Source: Comamonadaceae bacterium (lineage in GTDB: Bacteria > Pseudomonadota > Gammaproteobacteria > Burkholderiales > Rhodocyclaceae). Taken from it: a stretch of 64,000 nt of DNA. Each line of letters starts with the position of its first letter. Positions within the stretch are counted from its first letter, which is position 1. The DNA lies in the NCBI GenBank assembly GCA_029255645.1, contig JANLJE010000014.1:20131-84130 (forward strand), written 5' to 3'. Below are positions 26,101 to 35,573 of this stretch, piece by piece. A program made the translations under genes and the position numbers. The notes under the pieces are model-generated. The model did not search any database. It was not told the origin of the DNA and saw only the letters and a program-made list of their open reading frames with translations.

Positions 26101-27177
26101 TCATGTCCCGGAAACGGGTGTTCGGCGGCGGTAGTTATGCACCGTTTCCACCAGCGCCGTGACATGCTCGGGCGGGGTGAATTGGGAAATGCCGTGGCCC
26201 AGGTTGAAGACATGGCCGGTATCGCCGGGGCCGAAGGCATCGAGCACCTGGGTGGCTTCGGCGGCGATCTTCTCCGGCGGGGCAAACAGCACGTTGGGGT
26301 CAAGGTTGCCTTGCAGGGCGACCTGCTCGCCCACCCGGCGGCGGGCTTCGCCGATGTCGATGGTCCAGTCCAGGCCCACCCCGGCGCAGCCGATGGCGGC
26401 GATCTTCTCCAGCCACAGGCCGCCCCCCTTGGTGAACACGATGACGGGAATCTGTTCTCCGTCCCAGGTCGGGTGCAGGCCGGCGATGATCTTCTCCATG
26501 TAAGCCAGGGAAAACTCCGGGAAGGCGGCGCTGGAGAGGGAGCCGCCCCAGGTGTCGAAGATCATCACCGCCTGGGCGCCGCATTCGATCTGGGCATTGA
26601 GGTAGGCGGTGACGGCGGTGGCGGTGACCGAGAGGATGCGGTGCAGCAGGTCGGGCCGGCTATAGAGCATGGCCTTGATGTGGCGGAAATCCTTGGAGCC
26701 ACCCCCTTCCACCATGTAGCAGGCCAGGGTGTAGGGGCTGCCGGAAAAGCCGATCAGGGGCACGGCGTTGTCGAGCGCCTTGCGGATTTCCCGCACCCCA
26801 TCCATGACGTAGCCCAGGTGATCGTAAGGGTCCGGCGCGCTGAGGCCATTGATCGCCCATTCTTCCCGCAGCGGGCGCTCGAAACGGGGGCCCTCGCCGG
26901 CCTCGAAATAGAGGCCGAGCCCCATGGCGTCGGGCACGGTGAGGATGTCGGAGAACAGGATGGCCGCGTCCAGATCGTAGCGGGCCAGGGGCTGCAGGGT
27001 GACTTCGCAGGCCAGGTCGGGCGACTTGCACAGGGAGAGGAAGTCGCCGGCGCGCTTTCGGGTCTCACAGTATTCGGGCAGGTAGCGGCCGGCCTGGCGC
27101 ATCAGCCAGATGGGGGTGTGATCGGTGGCTTCCTTGAGCAGGGCCCGGAGGAAATTGTCATTCTTGGGTCGGGACAC
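26101..27177 (-). CDS. hemE: Uroporphyrinogen decarboxylase
   Basis: A 358-residue enzyme of haem synthesis that removes four carboxyls from uroporphyrinogen III to give coproporphyrinogen III. The family signature [17 protein letters not shown] is near the N-terminus, with [15 protein letters not shown] and [17 protein letters not shown] following, and [12 protein letters not shown] in the C-terminal half. The start GTG 27177 is chosen because it has GGAG eight bases ahead and matches the family start ([13 protein letters not shown]); the open frame to 27306 is not credible. Confidence 0.95.
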   Translation of the reverse strand: MSRPKNDNFLRALLKEATDHTPIWLMRQAGRYLPEYCETRKRAGDFLSLCKSPDLACEVTLQPLARYDLDAAILFSDILTVPDAMGLGLYFEAGEGPRFERPLREEWAINGLSAPDPYDHLGYVMDGVREIRKALDNAVPLIGFSGSPYTLACYMVEGGGSKDFRHIKAMLYSRPDLLHRILSVTATAVTAYLNAQIECGAQAVMIFDTWGGSLSSAAFPEFSLAYMEKIIAGLHPTWDGEQIPVIVFTKGGGLWLEKIAAIGCAGVGLDWTIDIGEARRRVGEQVALQGNLDPNVLFAPPEKIAAEATQVLDAFGPGDTGHVFNLGHGISQFTPPEHVTALVETVHNYRRRTPVSGT

Positions 27178-27208
27178 GGGAGACGCTCCGGAAAAGGGAA
27201 AGGCGGGA

Positions 27209-27676
27209 TTATCCCCGAGTGGAGGGCTGGGCGTCGAGGGCGCCCCAGGCTTCCGAGCCGGTTTGCGATCGGGCATCGGGAGGGATGGAGTAAGTGCCGA
27301 CAACATGCGCCACGGGTTCTGTTGTGCCTTCCGAGTACAGGGAAACCTCGCCTACGACGAGTGATCTTCCTGTCTTGAGCAATTTGCAGACTCCGATGAT
27401 GCCTCGGTCTGCGGCAGGCTTGCGCAGGAAGTTGATGGTCAGGCTGGTCGTGACGGCCAGTGGCACGATCCCGATCCGGCCGAGAATCGCAACGTATAGC
27501 GCAACGTCGGCAACTCCCATGAGGACGGGGCCGGAGACGGTGCCGCCTGGCCTCAACTCGCTTGGGCCGACTTCATGGAAAACGGTGGCACCGCCCGGAC
27601 TGATTTCCCGCACGACACATTTTGTTTGTGGAAATTCTGCGGCGATGAAGGCGGCAACTTCTTGTTGAGTAGTCAT
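27209..27676 (-). CDS. PaaI-type hotdog thioesterase
   Basis: A ~155-residue hotdog-fold acyl-CoA thioesterase of the PaaI/YbgC-like group: [24 protein letters not shown] is the central helix with the G-x-x-x-x-x-D of family members, followed by [29 protein letters not shown]. Natural substrate unknown. ATG 27676 is used; ATG 27685 and 27688 are in frame just upstream. It reads into hemE on the same strand with a 31-base gap, so the two may be co-transcribed. Confidence 0.85.
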   Translation of the reverse strand: MTTQQEVAAFIAAEFPQTKCVVREISPGGATVFHEVGPSELRPGGTVSGPVLMGVADVALYVAILGRIGIVPLAVTTSLTINFLRKPAADRGIIGVCKLLKTGRSLVVGEVSLYSEGTTEPVAHVVGTYSIPPDARSQTGSEAWGALDAQPSTRG

Positions 27677-27845
27677 GATGTTCATCACTTGGGTTTTGAT
27701 GGAAGGGATATAGGCAGTTTTTTCCAGACCGGCTGCTTTTTCCAGGAAAGCGGCTTTTCCTGAGCGCCGGGGTCAAGCCTCGCCGGCAGGGTAGAGATTT
27801 TTCGTCGGGCCAGGCGCATGGTGAAGGCGGGGGGAAGGGCCGGGG

Positions 27846-29279
27846 TCAGAAGAAGTGGAAACCGACCTGGAACAGCTGCTCCACCTGGCGCACCAGTTTC
27901 TTCTGGATACAGAACACGATCACATGATCGCCGGACTGGATGACGGTATCGCCATGGGCTATTTCCACCCGGCCAGAGCGACGATCCACCGTGCCGTCAT
28001 CGCGGACATGCACGGGTTCCACATGCTCGAAATCGCGCACCAGGGCGGCGACGGTGACGCCTTTGGGCCAGGGAATGTCGGCGATGCGCCGGCCCACCAC
28101 CTTGGAACTGTTCAGATCGCCATGGGCGACCAGTTCCAGGGCTTCGGCTGCGCCCCGGCGCAGGGAATGCACGGTCGTCACGTCGCCGCGGCGGACATGG
28201 GCGAGCAGGGTGCCGATGGAAACGTGGGCGGGGGAGATGCCGATGTCGATGGGGCCGCCCTGGACCATGTCGGCATAGGCGCGCCGGTTGATCAGGGCCA
28301 CCACCCGGTTGCAGCCCATGCGCTTGGCCAGCGAGGCGGCCATGATGTTGTCTTCGTCGTCGTTGGTCAGCGCCAGGAACAGGTCCATCTCGGCGATGTT
28401 TTCCTGCTCCAGCAGTTCCTCGTCGGTGGCATCGCCAAACAGCACCAGGGCGCCCTTGAGATTGCTGGCGATGTATTCGGAGCGGCTGCGCACGTTCTCG
28501 ATGATCTTGACCTCGTAGTGCTTTTCCAGGGTGGCCGCCACGCGAAGGCCGATGTTGCCGCCCCCGGCGATCATGATGCGCTGCACCGGATTCGTCATGC
28601 GCCGCAGTTCCCGCAGCACCGGGCGGATGTGTTCGTCAGCGGCCAGCACGAACACTTCGTCGCCGGGCAGGATGTGGGTTTCGCCGCTGGGGATGATGGC
28701 CTGGTCTTGCCGGTAGATGGCGGCGATACGCGCTTCCATGCCGAGCGGCAGGTGTTCCTTCATCTTCCTGACCGGCTTATGCACCAGCAGGCCGTCTTCG
28801 AAGGCGCGCACGGCCACCAGGGACACCCGGCCCCTGGCAAATTCCAGGACCTGCAGGGCTTCGGGGAACTCGATCAGGCGCACCACGTAGCCGGTGATGA
28901 TCTGCTCGGGGCAGATGGCGAAATCCACCGCGAAATTGTCCGGGGAGAGCAGCTGCGGGTCTTCGAGGAAGTCGCGCGAGCGCAGCCGGGCGATGCGGGT
29001 GGGGACATTGAACAGGCTCTGGGCGATCTTGCAGGCCACGAGGTTGGTCTGGTCGCTCTGGGTCACGGCAATCACCAGGTCCGCGTCTTCGGTCCCGGCG
29101 CTCCGGAGCACCGAGGGATAAGCGGCGTTGCCGGTGATGGCGCGCAGATCGAGGCGGTCCTGCAGGGCCGCGATCCGCGCTGCGTCGCTATCGACGATGG
29201 TGATGTCGTTTTCTTCGGACACCAGGCTTTCCGCCACACTGGCGCCGACCTGGCCCGCCCCGAGAATGACGATCTTCAT
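27846..29279 (-). CDS. trkA: Trk potassium uptake regulator TrkA
   Basis: A 477-residue cytosolic NAD-binding subunit of the Trk K+ transporter. It has two RCK units, each with a Rossmann N domain (MKIVILGAGQVGASVAESL; IMIAGGGNIGLRVAATLE) and a C domain (ALQVLEFARGRVSL; AALELVAHGDLNSS). The membrane partner TrkH is not in the window. The start overlaps the stop of the NtrX-like gene by four bases, so it is the last gene of the minus-strand run from rsmB. Confidence 0.95.
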   Translation of the reverse strand: MKIVILGAGQVGASVAESLVSEENDITIVDSDAARIAALQDRLDLRAITGNAAYPSVLRSAGTEDADLVIAVTQSDQTNLVACKIAQSLFNVPTRIARLRSRDFLEDPQLLSPDNFAVDFAICPEQIITGYVVRLIEFPEALQVLEFARGRVSLVAVRAFEDGLLVHKPVRKMKEHLPLGMEARIAAIYRQDQAIIPSGETHILPGDEVFVLAADEHIRPVLRELRRMTNPVQRIMIAGGGNIGLRVAATLEKHYEVKIIENVRSRSEYIASNLKGALVLFGDATDEELLEQENIAEMDLFLALTNDDEDNIMAASLAKRMGCNRVVALINRRAYADMVQGGPIDIGISPAHVSIGTLLAHVRRGDVTTVHSLRRGAAEALELVAHGDLNSSKVVGRRIADIPWPKGVTVAALVRDFEHVEPVHVRDDGTVDRRSGRVEIAHGDTVIQSGDHVIVFCIQKKLVRQVEQLFQVGFHFF

Positions 29280-30553
29280 GTGCCGTTCTCCTCCCCGCTG
29301 CGGCGGCCCACGGCCACCCCGAGCAGCTTCAGCTTGCGATACAGGTGGGTGCGTTCCAGGCCGGAGCGGTCCGCCACCCGGGTCATGTTGCCGCCTTCGG
29401 CCCGGAGCAGGTGTTCGAAGTAATGTCTTTCAAAGGCGTCCCGGGCTTCCCGCAGGGGGTGTTCGAACAGTTCCCGCAAGCCCTCCGGGGCCAGGGTGGC
29501 TTGCGGTTGTTCCGCCTCCGGCAGCAGGCGGCGGATGTCGGCCTCGGTGATTTCTTCTTCCAGGGCGGTCAGGGCCAGATTGCGGATCAGGGCCTGCAGG
29601 TCGTTCCAGCCCGTTTCATTGGGCCACTTGCGGACCCGCAGCAGGTTCAGGGCGGCACTGGAAAAGTGGCGCAGGGGCACTTCCTGGCGCTCCACCATCT
29701 GGGTCAGGAACAGGCCAATCACTTCGGGCAGTTCGTCCGCATGCTGGTTGAGGTTGGGCAGGGCCAGCCAGACTTCGCCCAGGCGGGCCAGCAGCTGGGC
29801 ATCCCAGCCGCGGCTGCTCAGGCTGGTCAGGGATTGGGACGAGGCGGCCACGAGCAGGATGTTGTGCTTGTGCACCCGTTCCAGGGCAAAGGCCAGGTTC
29901 ATCTGTTGCAGCTTGCCCAGGCTGGCCAGGTCGCTGACGTAGATCAGGCCGCCGGCAGTCTTTTGCAGCAGTTCCTGGTTCATGGGGGCGGTGCATTCGA
30001 GCAGATCCAGCCAGGGCGACTGGGGCCGCTGCAGGGTGCGGGCGCAGATTTCGGCGATCGGGCCGGAGCCGCCCTTGAGCATCAGGATGCTGGTCTTGGC
30101 GGCCGCCTGTTCCAGGCGCTTCTTCAGGTCCCGGAACAAGGTGGCATGGGCCAGGGCGTCCAGGGTGAGCGGTGGGCGCTGGCCGATGTGGTCGTGCTTC
30201 AGGGCCTTCTTGACCGTGGACAGCAGCTTTTGCAGGGCGATCGGTTTTTCCAGGAAATCCACCGCGCCGATGCGGGTGGCCTCCACGGCCGTGTCGATGG
30301 TGCCGTGCCCCGACATCATGACGACCGGCATGGTCAGCAGGCCGGCGGCGGACCATTCCTTCAGCAGCGAAATGCCGTCCGTGTCCGGCATCCAGATGTC
30401 GAGCAGTACCAGATCCGGGGTGGTTTCGCTGCGGATCTGACGGGCGGCCGCGGCGTTCTCGGCCAGCCGCACGTCATGGCCTTCGTCGGCCAGAATTTCC
30501 GAGAGCAGTTCCCGGATGCCGATCTCGTCGTCAACGACCAGTATCTCTGCCAT
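29276..30553 (-). CDS. NtrX-like response regulator with degenerate AAA+ domain
   Basis: A 425-residue NtrC-type protein. The receiver (residues 1-120) is complete: VVDDE, LLDIWMPDTDG with the phosphoacceptor aspartate, MSGHG, EKPI. The C-terminal Fis-type helix-turn-helix is intact (HYFEHLLRAEGGNMTRVADRSGLERTHLYRKLKLLGV). The middle AAA+ domain is decayed: where Walker A should be there is ILMLKGGSGPIAEICARTL with no GK(T/S), the GAFTGA loop for sigma-54 contact is absent and Walker B is reduced to LIYVSDLASLGKLQQ. It cannot work as a standard sigma-54 activator. It overlaps ntrY. Confidence 0.88.
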   Translation of the reverse strand: MAEILVVDDEIGIRELLSEILADEGHDVRLAENAAAARQIRSETTPDLVLLDIWMPDTDGISLLKEWSAAGLLTMPVVMMSGHGTIDTAVEATRIGAVDFLEKPIALQKLLSTVKKALKHDHIGQRPPLTLDALAHATLFRDLKKRLEQAAAKTSILMLKGGSGPIAEICARTLQRPQSPWLDLLECTAPMNQELLQKTAGGLIYVSDLASLGKLQQMNLAFALERVHKHNILLVAASSQSLTSLSSRGWDAQLLARLGEVWLALPNLNQHADELPEVIGLFLTQMVERQEVPLRHFSSAALNLLRVRKWPNETGWNDLQALIRNLALTALEEEITEADIRRLLPEAEQPQATLAPEGLRELFEHPLREARDAFERHYFEHLLRAEGGNMTRVADRSGLERTHLYRKLKLLGVAVGRRSGEENGT

Positions 30554-32693
30554 TTTTTCCTTCCTTGTTGCCTTCCTTCGCCAGGGGTAGGCGGATGCTG
30601 ATGCAGGCGCCGCCCTCCGGGAGGTTGCTGATGTCGATGCTGCCCAGGTGCTCGTCCACGATCTTCTTGACGATGGGCAGGCCCAGCCCCGTGCCCCGGG
30701 GCTTGGTGGTGATGTAGGGTTCGAACACCCGGGGCAGGATATCCACCGGAAAGCCCTTGCCGTTGTCGATGATCTGCAACAGGGCAAAGGTTTGCCTGTT
30801 TTCGGTGCGGATCAAGAGCCGGGGCTCGGGCAGCCCCTCCAGGGCATCCTGGCCGTTCCTGAGCAGGTTGTGGATCACCTGGCGGATCTGGTTGGCATCG
30901 CCCAGCACCGGGGGCAGTTCCGGCGCCAGTTCCGGGCTGACCCGGACCTCGGAGTTCTCATAGAGGCCGAGCACCTCGCGGATCAGGCCGTTCAGGTCGA
31001 GGGGCGCCAGTTCCGGGGCCGGGTGGCGGGAATAGTCGCGGAAATCATCCACCATCCGCTTCATGGCCTGAACCTGGTTGATGATGGTCTGGGTGGCGCG
31101 CTCCAGCATCTCCGCCTCCTTGCCGCTCAGGTGGTCGGCCAGCTTCATCTGCAGGCGCTCGGCGGAAAGCTGGATGGGCGTGAGCGGGTTCTTGATCTCG
31201 TGCGCCAGGCGCCGGGCCACCTCGCCCCAGGCGGCGCTGCGCTGGGCGGCGATGAGTTGGGTGACGTCATCAAACACCACCACATGGCCGCCGCCGCTGG
31301 CCTCGGGCAGGCGGGTGCCGCGCAGCAGCAGGGCCTGGGCGATGCCGCCTTCTTGCTCCAGTTCGAGCTGGCCCTGCCATTCGGCGGGACTGTCCGGGCC
31401 GAAATGCTGGCGGATGAACTGGCCCAGCTCCGGGTAGCGGCCCCAGGCCTCGGTGGGCTGGCCTACCAGTTCCGACAGGGATTCGCCCAGCACGGTGATG
31501 GCTCCCTCATTGATCGTGCGCAGGGTGAAATGGCGATCGAATACCAGCACCCCGGCCGAGAGGTTGGCGAGGATGGATTCCAGGTAGGCCCGGGCCGATT
31601 CCACCTCGCTGCGGTGCCGCTCCGCCTCGCGCCGGGCCTCGTCCAGTTGCCGGGTCATCTGGTTGAAGGACTGGGTCAGCATCCCCAGCTCATCGCGGCT
31701 GTAGATCGCCTGGCGTGGCGAGTAGTCGCCCTGGGCCACGGCCTGGGTGCCCTCGGCCAGGATCGAGAGCGGGGCGGAGAGGCGCCGGGCCATGAAGAAA
31801 GCCAGGGCGAAGGCGGCAAACAGGGCGACCAGCACCGTCAGGGTCAGGGTCAGGGCGTAGATCTGGGTCAGGCCCTGGCGGGCCAGCTGCAGTTCCTGAT
31901 AGTCGCGGTAGACTTCCTGCACCGCTTCGGCATTCCGGGCCAGGCTCGCCGGTACGGGCTGGGAGAGTTGCAAAACCCGGGGTTGTTCAAAGAAGGTGAG
32001 CGGCGTCACCGGCACCATGACGCGCAGGGTCATGCCGTCGCCTTCGCCCTCGATGGCGGTCACGGGGCGGCCGGTGCGCGCCTGCTTCAGTTCGGCAGGC
32101 GAGGGCAGGGGCGGCAGCAGGCGGGTCAGTTCAGCCTGTGCGCTGGTGATGAGCTGGCCATTGGGGCCGAACAGGGCGGCGGAATCCACCCCGGCCTGTT
32201 CGCGCAGGCGGGACAGCAGCAGGCGTTGGGCGCTGTCGGGCCGGTCGGCCAGTTCCAGGGCCATGCCCCGGGCCTTCTGGGCCAGTTCCCCGAGCAGGGA
32301 ATCGAGGGCCGAGCGGCCCAGGTTGAGGCCTGATTCCAGGGCCTTTTCCACCCGTACGTCGAACCAGCTTTCGATGGAACGGGTGATGAACTGCACCGAA
32401 ACCCCATACACCAGGGTGCCGGGCACCACGGCCACGAGGCCGAACATCAGCATCAGCCTGAGCTTGAGCCGGGAGCCGAACACCTGGGCCCGGTAGTCGC
32501 GCCACAGGGCATGCATCTGCCAGCCCACCAGACCGAGCAGGATCACGGCGACCAGGATGTTGAGCCCCAGGATCAGCGGGTACTGGTTGGCGAAGAGGAT
32601 GGTGTTCGCCGAGGTGGAGGCCAGCAGCAAGAACCAGAGGATGGTTCCCAGGGCGGCCCCCAGGGCTCCCGCGATGGCCAGCAGGCGTTTCAT
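30531..32693 (-). CDS. NtrY-like sensor histidine kinase
   Basis: A 720-residue membrane kinase. Three N-terminal hydrophobic segments (ILWFLLLAST, ILGLNILVAVILLGLVGW, LMLMFGLVAVVPGTLVY) precede a sensor part, a fourth segment (LTLTLTVLVALFAAFALAFFMA), a HAMP domain (RRLSAPLSILAEGTQAVAQGDY), a PAS domain (LANLSAGVLVFD) and the kinase: H-box RRLAHEIKNPLTPIQLSAE, N-box NLLRNGQDAL, G-boxes DNGKGF and GTGLGLPIVKK. The stimulus is unknown. It overlaps DUF4390 by four bases and the regulator by 23. Confidence 0.92.
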   Translation of the reverse strand: MKRLLAIAGALGAALGTILWFLLLASTSANTILFANQYPLILGLNILVAVILLGLVGWQMHALWRDYRAQVFGSRLKLRLMLMFGLVAVVPGTLVYGVSVQFITRSIESWFDVRVEKALESGLNLGRSALDSLLGELAQKARGMALELADRPDSAQRLLLSRLREQAGVDSAALFGPNGQLITSAQAELTRLLPPLPSPAELKQARTGRPVTAIEGEGDGMTLRVMVPVTPLTFFEQPRVLQLSQPVPASLARNAEAVQEVYRDYQELQLARQGLTQIYALTLTLTVLVALFAAFALAFFMARRLSAPLSILAEGTQAVAQGDYSPRQAIYSRDELGMLTQSFNQMTRQLDEARREAERHRSEVESARAYLESILANLSAGVLVFDRHFTLRTINEGAITVLGESLSELVGQPTEAWGRYPELGQFIRQHFGPDSPAEWQGQLELEQEGGIAQALLLRGTRLPEASGGGHVVVFDDVTQLIAAQRSAAWGEVARRLAHEIKNPLTPIQLSAERLQMKLADHLSGKEAEMLERATQTIINQVQAMKRMVDDFRDYSRHPAPELAPLDLNGLIREVLGLYENSEVRVSPELAPELPPVLGDANQIRQVIHNLLRNGQDALEGLPEPRLLIRTENRQTFALLQIIDNGKGFPVDILPRVFEPYITTKPRGTGLGLPIVKKIVDEHLGSIDISNLPEGGACISIRLPLAKEGNKEGKNGRDTGR

Positions 32694-33328
32694 CGGTTGT
32701 CCTGGGGGGGCTGGGCCAGCGCCGTTTCGGTTTCCGGCACGGCGGCCGGTGGCGGTACCACGAAGGTCCAGTATTGCCAGTCTGAATTCAGGTTCCAGTC
32801 CCGGCTGCCCAGGGCCGAGACCTGAAAGGGCTTGGGCAGTTGGGAAATGTCCAGGCGCAGGCGCAAGGCCGCCTGGTAGCTGTCGCCGGGTTTGAGCGGG
32901 CCTTCGATGACGTGCCAGCGGCGCACCCGGGAGAGCATTTGCAGGGCTTCTTCCAGGCTGGCGAAGGACTGGTGCAGGGCGCCGGTGGACAGGCGGTACT
33001 GGCGGGTCAGGGCGTGGTAGCTGAGGCGCCAGTTCTGGCTGCGGCTGGCTACTTTCTCGTTCAGCCAGTACCAGCGCGGCCGTTCCAGTTCGAATTCGAG
33101 GACGAAATTGAGGACCACCCCCTTGGCCACGGCCTCTTCCAGGCGGGGGTTGAAGTCGATGCGGAAATCGGCGGCAAGGGCGTAGCCTTCCTCGCTGGGC
33201 AGCAATTCGGGATTGCGGATATCGATGCTGCCCGCCCAGGCCGCGGGGGCCAGCAGGGGGAGCAGAATCAGGCAGCAGGCCAGCAGCCAGCCAGCCAGGC
33301 GCTCAGGCCAGTTTTTGCAGCAGGGCAT
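32690..33328 (-). CDS. DUF4390 domain protein, secreted
   Basis: About 212 residues with a signal peptide (LAGWLLACCLILLPLLAPAAWA, mature start near GSID) followed by the DUF4390 domain: ALAADFRIDFNPRLEEAVAKGVVLNFVLEFEL, RWYWLNEKVA and LRLRLDISQLPKPFQV. It is nearly always placed between rsmB and ntrY in betaproteobacteria and may work in envelope sensing by NtrY; that link is inference from order. The start is uncertain among ATGs at 33343, 33340 and 33328, all inside the end of rsmB. Confidence 0.85.
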   Translation of the reverse strand: MPCCKNWPERLAGWLLACCLILLPLLAPAAWAGSIDIRNPELLPSEEGYALAADFRIDFNPRLEEAVAKGVVLNFVLEFELERPRWYWLNEKVASRSQNWRLSYHALTRQYRLSTGALHQSFASLEEALQMLSRVRRWHVIEGPLKPGDSYQAALRLRLDISQLPKPFQVSALGSRDWNLNSDWQYWTFVVPPPAAVPETETALAQPPQDNR

Positions 33329-34565
33329 AGTAGAAACCATCATGTTCTGCCCCGGGCAGCCATTGTTCCTCGCTGACCCGGCGGGCATCCGCAGTGCGAT
33401 TCAGGAATTTTGCCACCTGCTCGCCGTTTTCTTCCGGAAAGACCGAGCAGCTAGCATAAAGCAATTTGCCGCCGGGCTGCAGGGCGGTCCACAGCCGTTC
33501 CAGGATGCGTCGCTGGGCGTAGGCAAACCTGAGAATGTCCTGGGGCTGGCGCAGCCACTTGGCATCCGGGTGGCGGCGCACCACGCCGCTGGCGGAGCAG
33601 GGTACGTCGGCCAGGATGGCGTCGAAGGCAGCCGGTTCCCGGCCCCAGGCACGGGGGGCGCTGGCATCGCCGCAGCGCACCCGGGCGGCGAGGCCCAGGC
33701 GGGCCAGGTTGCTTTCGATCTGGCGGCAGCGGTCCGGGTCGATGTCCAGGGCCGTCAGCTCCAGGTCGGCGCGTTCGAGCAGGTGGGCGGTCTTGCCACC
33801 GGGGGCGGCACAGGCATCGAGCACCCGGCTGCCCGGGGCCGGGTCGAGCAGTTCGGCGGCGCGCTGGGCGCCCAGGTCCTGAACCGAGGCCAGTCCGTCG
33901 GCAAAGCCGGGCAACTGCGATACGGGCACGGGCCGTTGCAGGCGGATGCCGGCCTCGCCCCGGGCCTGGGCCGCGATCCCGCCGGCTTCGAGCCGGGCCA
34001 GGTAGTCGGCCTGGCGGCATTTGCGCAGATTGACCCGCAGGCTCATGGGCGGCGGGGTGTTGTCGGCGCTGACGATGCTTTCCCACTGCTTTGGGTAGCT
34101 GGCCTGCAATTTTTCCAGCCACCAGGCCGGGTGCCAGAGGCGGGCCGCCGGGTGGTCGGCCAGGGCTTCTTTCAGGCTCTCCTGCTGGCGCAGGTAATTG
34201 CGCAGCACCCCGTTGACCAGACCCTTGTAACGTCCCTCTGCGAGCTGGCCGGCCGCTTCCACCGCCTGATTGACCACCGTGTGCGGGGCGTCGGTCCAGG
34301 TGGCGAGGCGGTGCAGGGCACAGAACAGCAAGGCGCGGATGATGGGGTAGGGCGGGTTCTGCAGCAGCGGGGCGAGCAGGGCGTCGCCTTCGCCGTGGCG
34401 GCGCAAGGTGCCATAGACGATGTCCTGTACCGACGGACGGATGTCGCCGGGGACCTGTTCCAGAGTGCCATCCGCCAGGCTCTGGCCTGCCATGACCTGG
34501 GCCACGATGGGAGCGGCATACCAGAGGGCGAGGGCGAGGGAATCCGGGGGCAGGGCAGGAGGCAT
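33303..34565 (-). CDS. rsmB: 16S rRNA m5C967 methyltransferase
   Basis: A 420-residue RNA cytosine methyltransferase. The N-terminal NusB-like RNA-binding domain is visible (DIVYGTLRRHGEGDALLAPLL, TVVNQAVEAAGQLAEGRYKGLVNGVLRNYLR). The C-terminal Rossmann domain has VLDACAAPGGKTAHLLE, LTALDIDPDR, ILADVPCSASGVVRRHPD with one catalytic cysteine and LLYASCSVFPEENGEQV with the other. It modifies C967 of 16S rRNA before 30S assembly. It heads the minus-strand run down to trkA. Confidence 0.95.
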   Translation of the reverse strand: MPPALPPDSLALALWYAAPIVAQVMAGQSLADGTLEQVPGDIRPSVQDIVYGTLRRHGEGDALLAPLLQNPPYPIIRALLFCALHRLATWTDAPHTVVNQAVEAAGQLAEGRYKGLVNGVLRNYLRQQESLKEALADHPAARLWHPAWWLEKLQASYPKQWESIVSADNTPPPMSLRVNLRKCRQADYLARLEAGGIAAQARGEAGIRLQRPVPVSQLPGFADGLASVQDLGAQRAAELLDPAPGSRVLDACAAPGGKTAHLLERADLELTALDIDPDRCRQIESNLARLGLAARVRCGDASAPRAWGREPAAFDAILADVPCSASGVVRRHPDAKWLRQPQDILRFAYAQRRILERLWTALQPGGKLLYASCSVFPEENGEQVAKFLNRTADARRVSEEQWLPGAEHDGFYYALLQKLA

Positions 34566-34658
34566 GAACACGGGCCAAGGGTCGGTCGGGGCCGCAAGTC
34601 TAGCATGGGGCCGTGACCGGCATGGCGGGGGGCGCGGCAAAACAGGGATAATCGGGCC

Positions 34659-35537
34659 ATGCCTCTTCTCCTTGTTTTGTTGCTGCTGTTGCCCCTGCCC
34701 GCCGAGGCCTGGAATGCCGCCGGGCATCGTCTGGTGGCGGCCCTGGCCTGGCAGGAGATGCAGCCTCAAACCCGGGAGCGGGTCAGCGCCTTGTTGCGCC
34801 AGCATCCTGACCATGCCAGATGGTTGAAGCGGCAGCAGGAGCCGCATGATCCGGCCTATGGGGTGTTCCAGGAGGCTTCCACCTGGCCCGACGAGATCCG
34901 CAGCGACCCGCGCTTTCATGATGCGGACGAGCCGCCCACGCCGCTGCTGCCCGGTTTTCCCAACATGCTGCGCCAGACTCACTGGCACTACCGGGATGAG
35001 CCCGGTGTCCGGAGCGAGGGAGAGATCGACACCCGGCTGGAATGGCTGGCCCGGGAACTGGCGAGTGGCCGGGCTGCCGGGCAGGTCCATGCCCTGCCCT
35101 GGCTGCTGCATCTCGTCGCCGACCTTCATCAGCCGCTGCACACCGGGGGGCGGGGTGACCGGGGCGGCAATGATTTCGAGATCGAAAACCCCTTCAACCC
35201 GAAAAAGCCCTTCATGTCCCTGCATGCGTATTGGGATGATCTGCCGGGGCCGCCTTGGCTGCGCGGCAAGTATCTGGACGAGCCGCTGCGCCGTCTGGCT
35301 GCCCTGGAGCGCGCTCCCCAGGGCGATGTGGCGCTCTGGCTGGAGGAAAGCCGGGAATGGCTGGCCCGCCAGGTTTATCCCGATACCCCGGGTACGCTCC
35401 TGCCCCTGGTGACGCCGGAATTCCACCGGCGTGCCCAGGCGATTGCCGATGCCCGGCTGGCGGCGGCGGGGCGGCGCCTGGGGCGCTGGCTCGATCAGTT
35501 GCTCGGCCCGGTTCCTCGTGCAGCGGGGAGCCGGTAA
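34659..35537 (+). CDS. S1/P1-type secreted nuclease
   Basis: A 292-residue zinc-dependent nuclease. A signal peptide (LLLVLLLLLPLPAEA) is cut so that tryptophan becomes the mature N-terminus (WNAAGHRLVAALA), which is a zinc ligand in this family. Other ligands are in TWPDEI, HWHY and LLHLVADLHQPLHTGGRGDRGGNDF. Such enzymes degrade single-stranded DNA and RNA outside the cell, probably for nutrition. The family is less common in bacteria than in fungi and plants. Confidence 0.9.
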   Translation: MPLLLVLLLLLPLPAEAWNAAGHRLVAALAWQEMQPQTRERVSALLRQHPDHARWLKRQQEPHDPAYGVFQEASTWPDEIRSDPRFHDADEPPTPLLPGFPNMLRQTHWHYRDEPGVRSEGEIDTRLEWLARELASGRAAGQVHALPWLLHLVADLHQPLHTGGRGDRGGNDFEIENPFNPKKPFMSLHAYWDDLPGPPWLRGKYLDEPLRRLAALERAPQGDVALWLEESREWLARQVYPDTPGTLLPLVTPEFHRRAQAIADARLAAAGRRLGRWLDQLLGPVPRAAGSR

Positions 35538-35573
35538 GATGCCGGCTGACCGCATCGTCCGGGCCCTGATCCC

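Noticed and set aside
27846-29423. 522-codon plus-strand frame opposite trkA
   Set aside because: TrkA motifs are complete on the minus strand; the plus product is H/G/D-rich noise.
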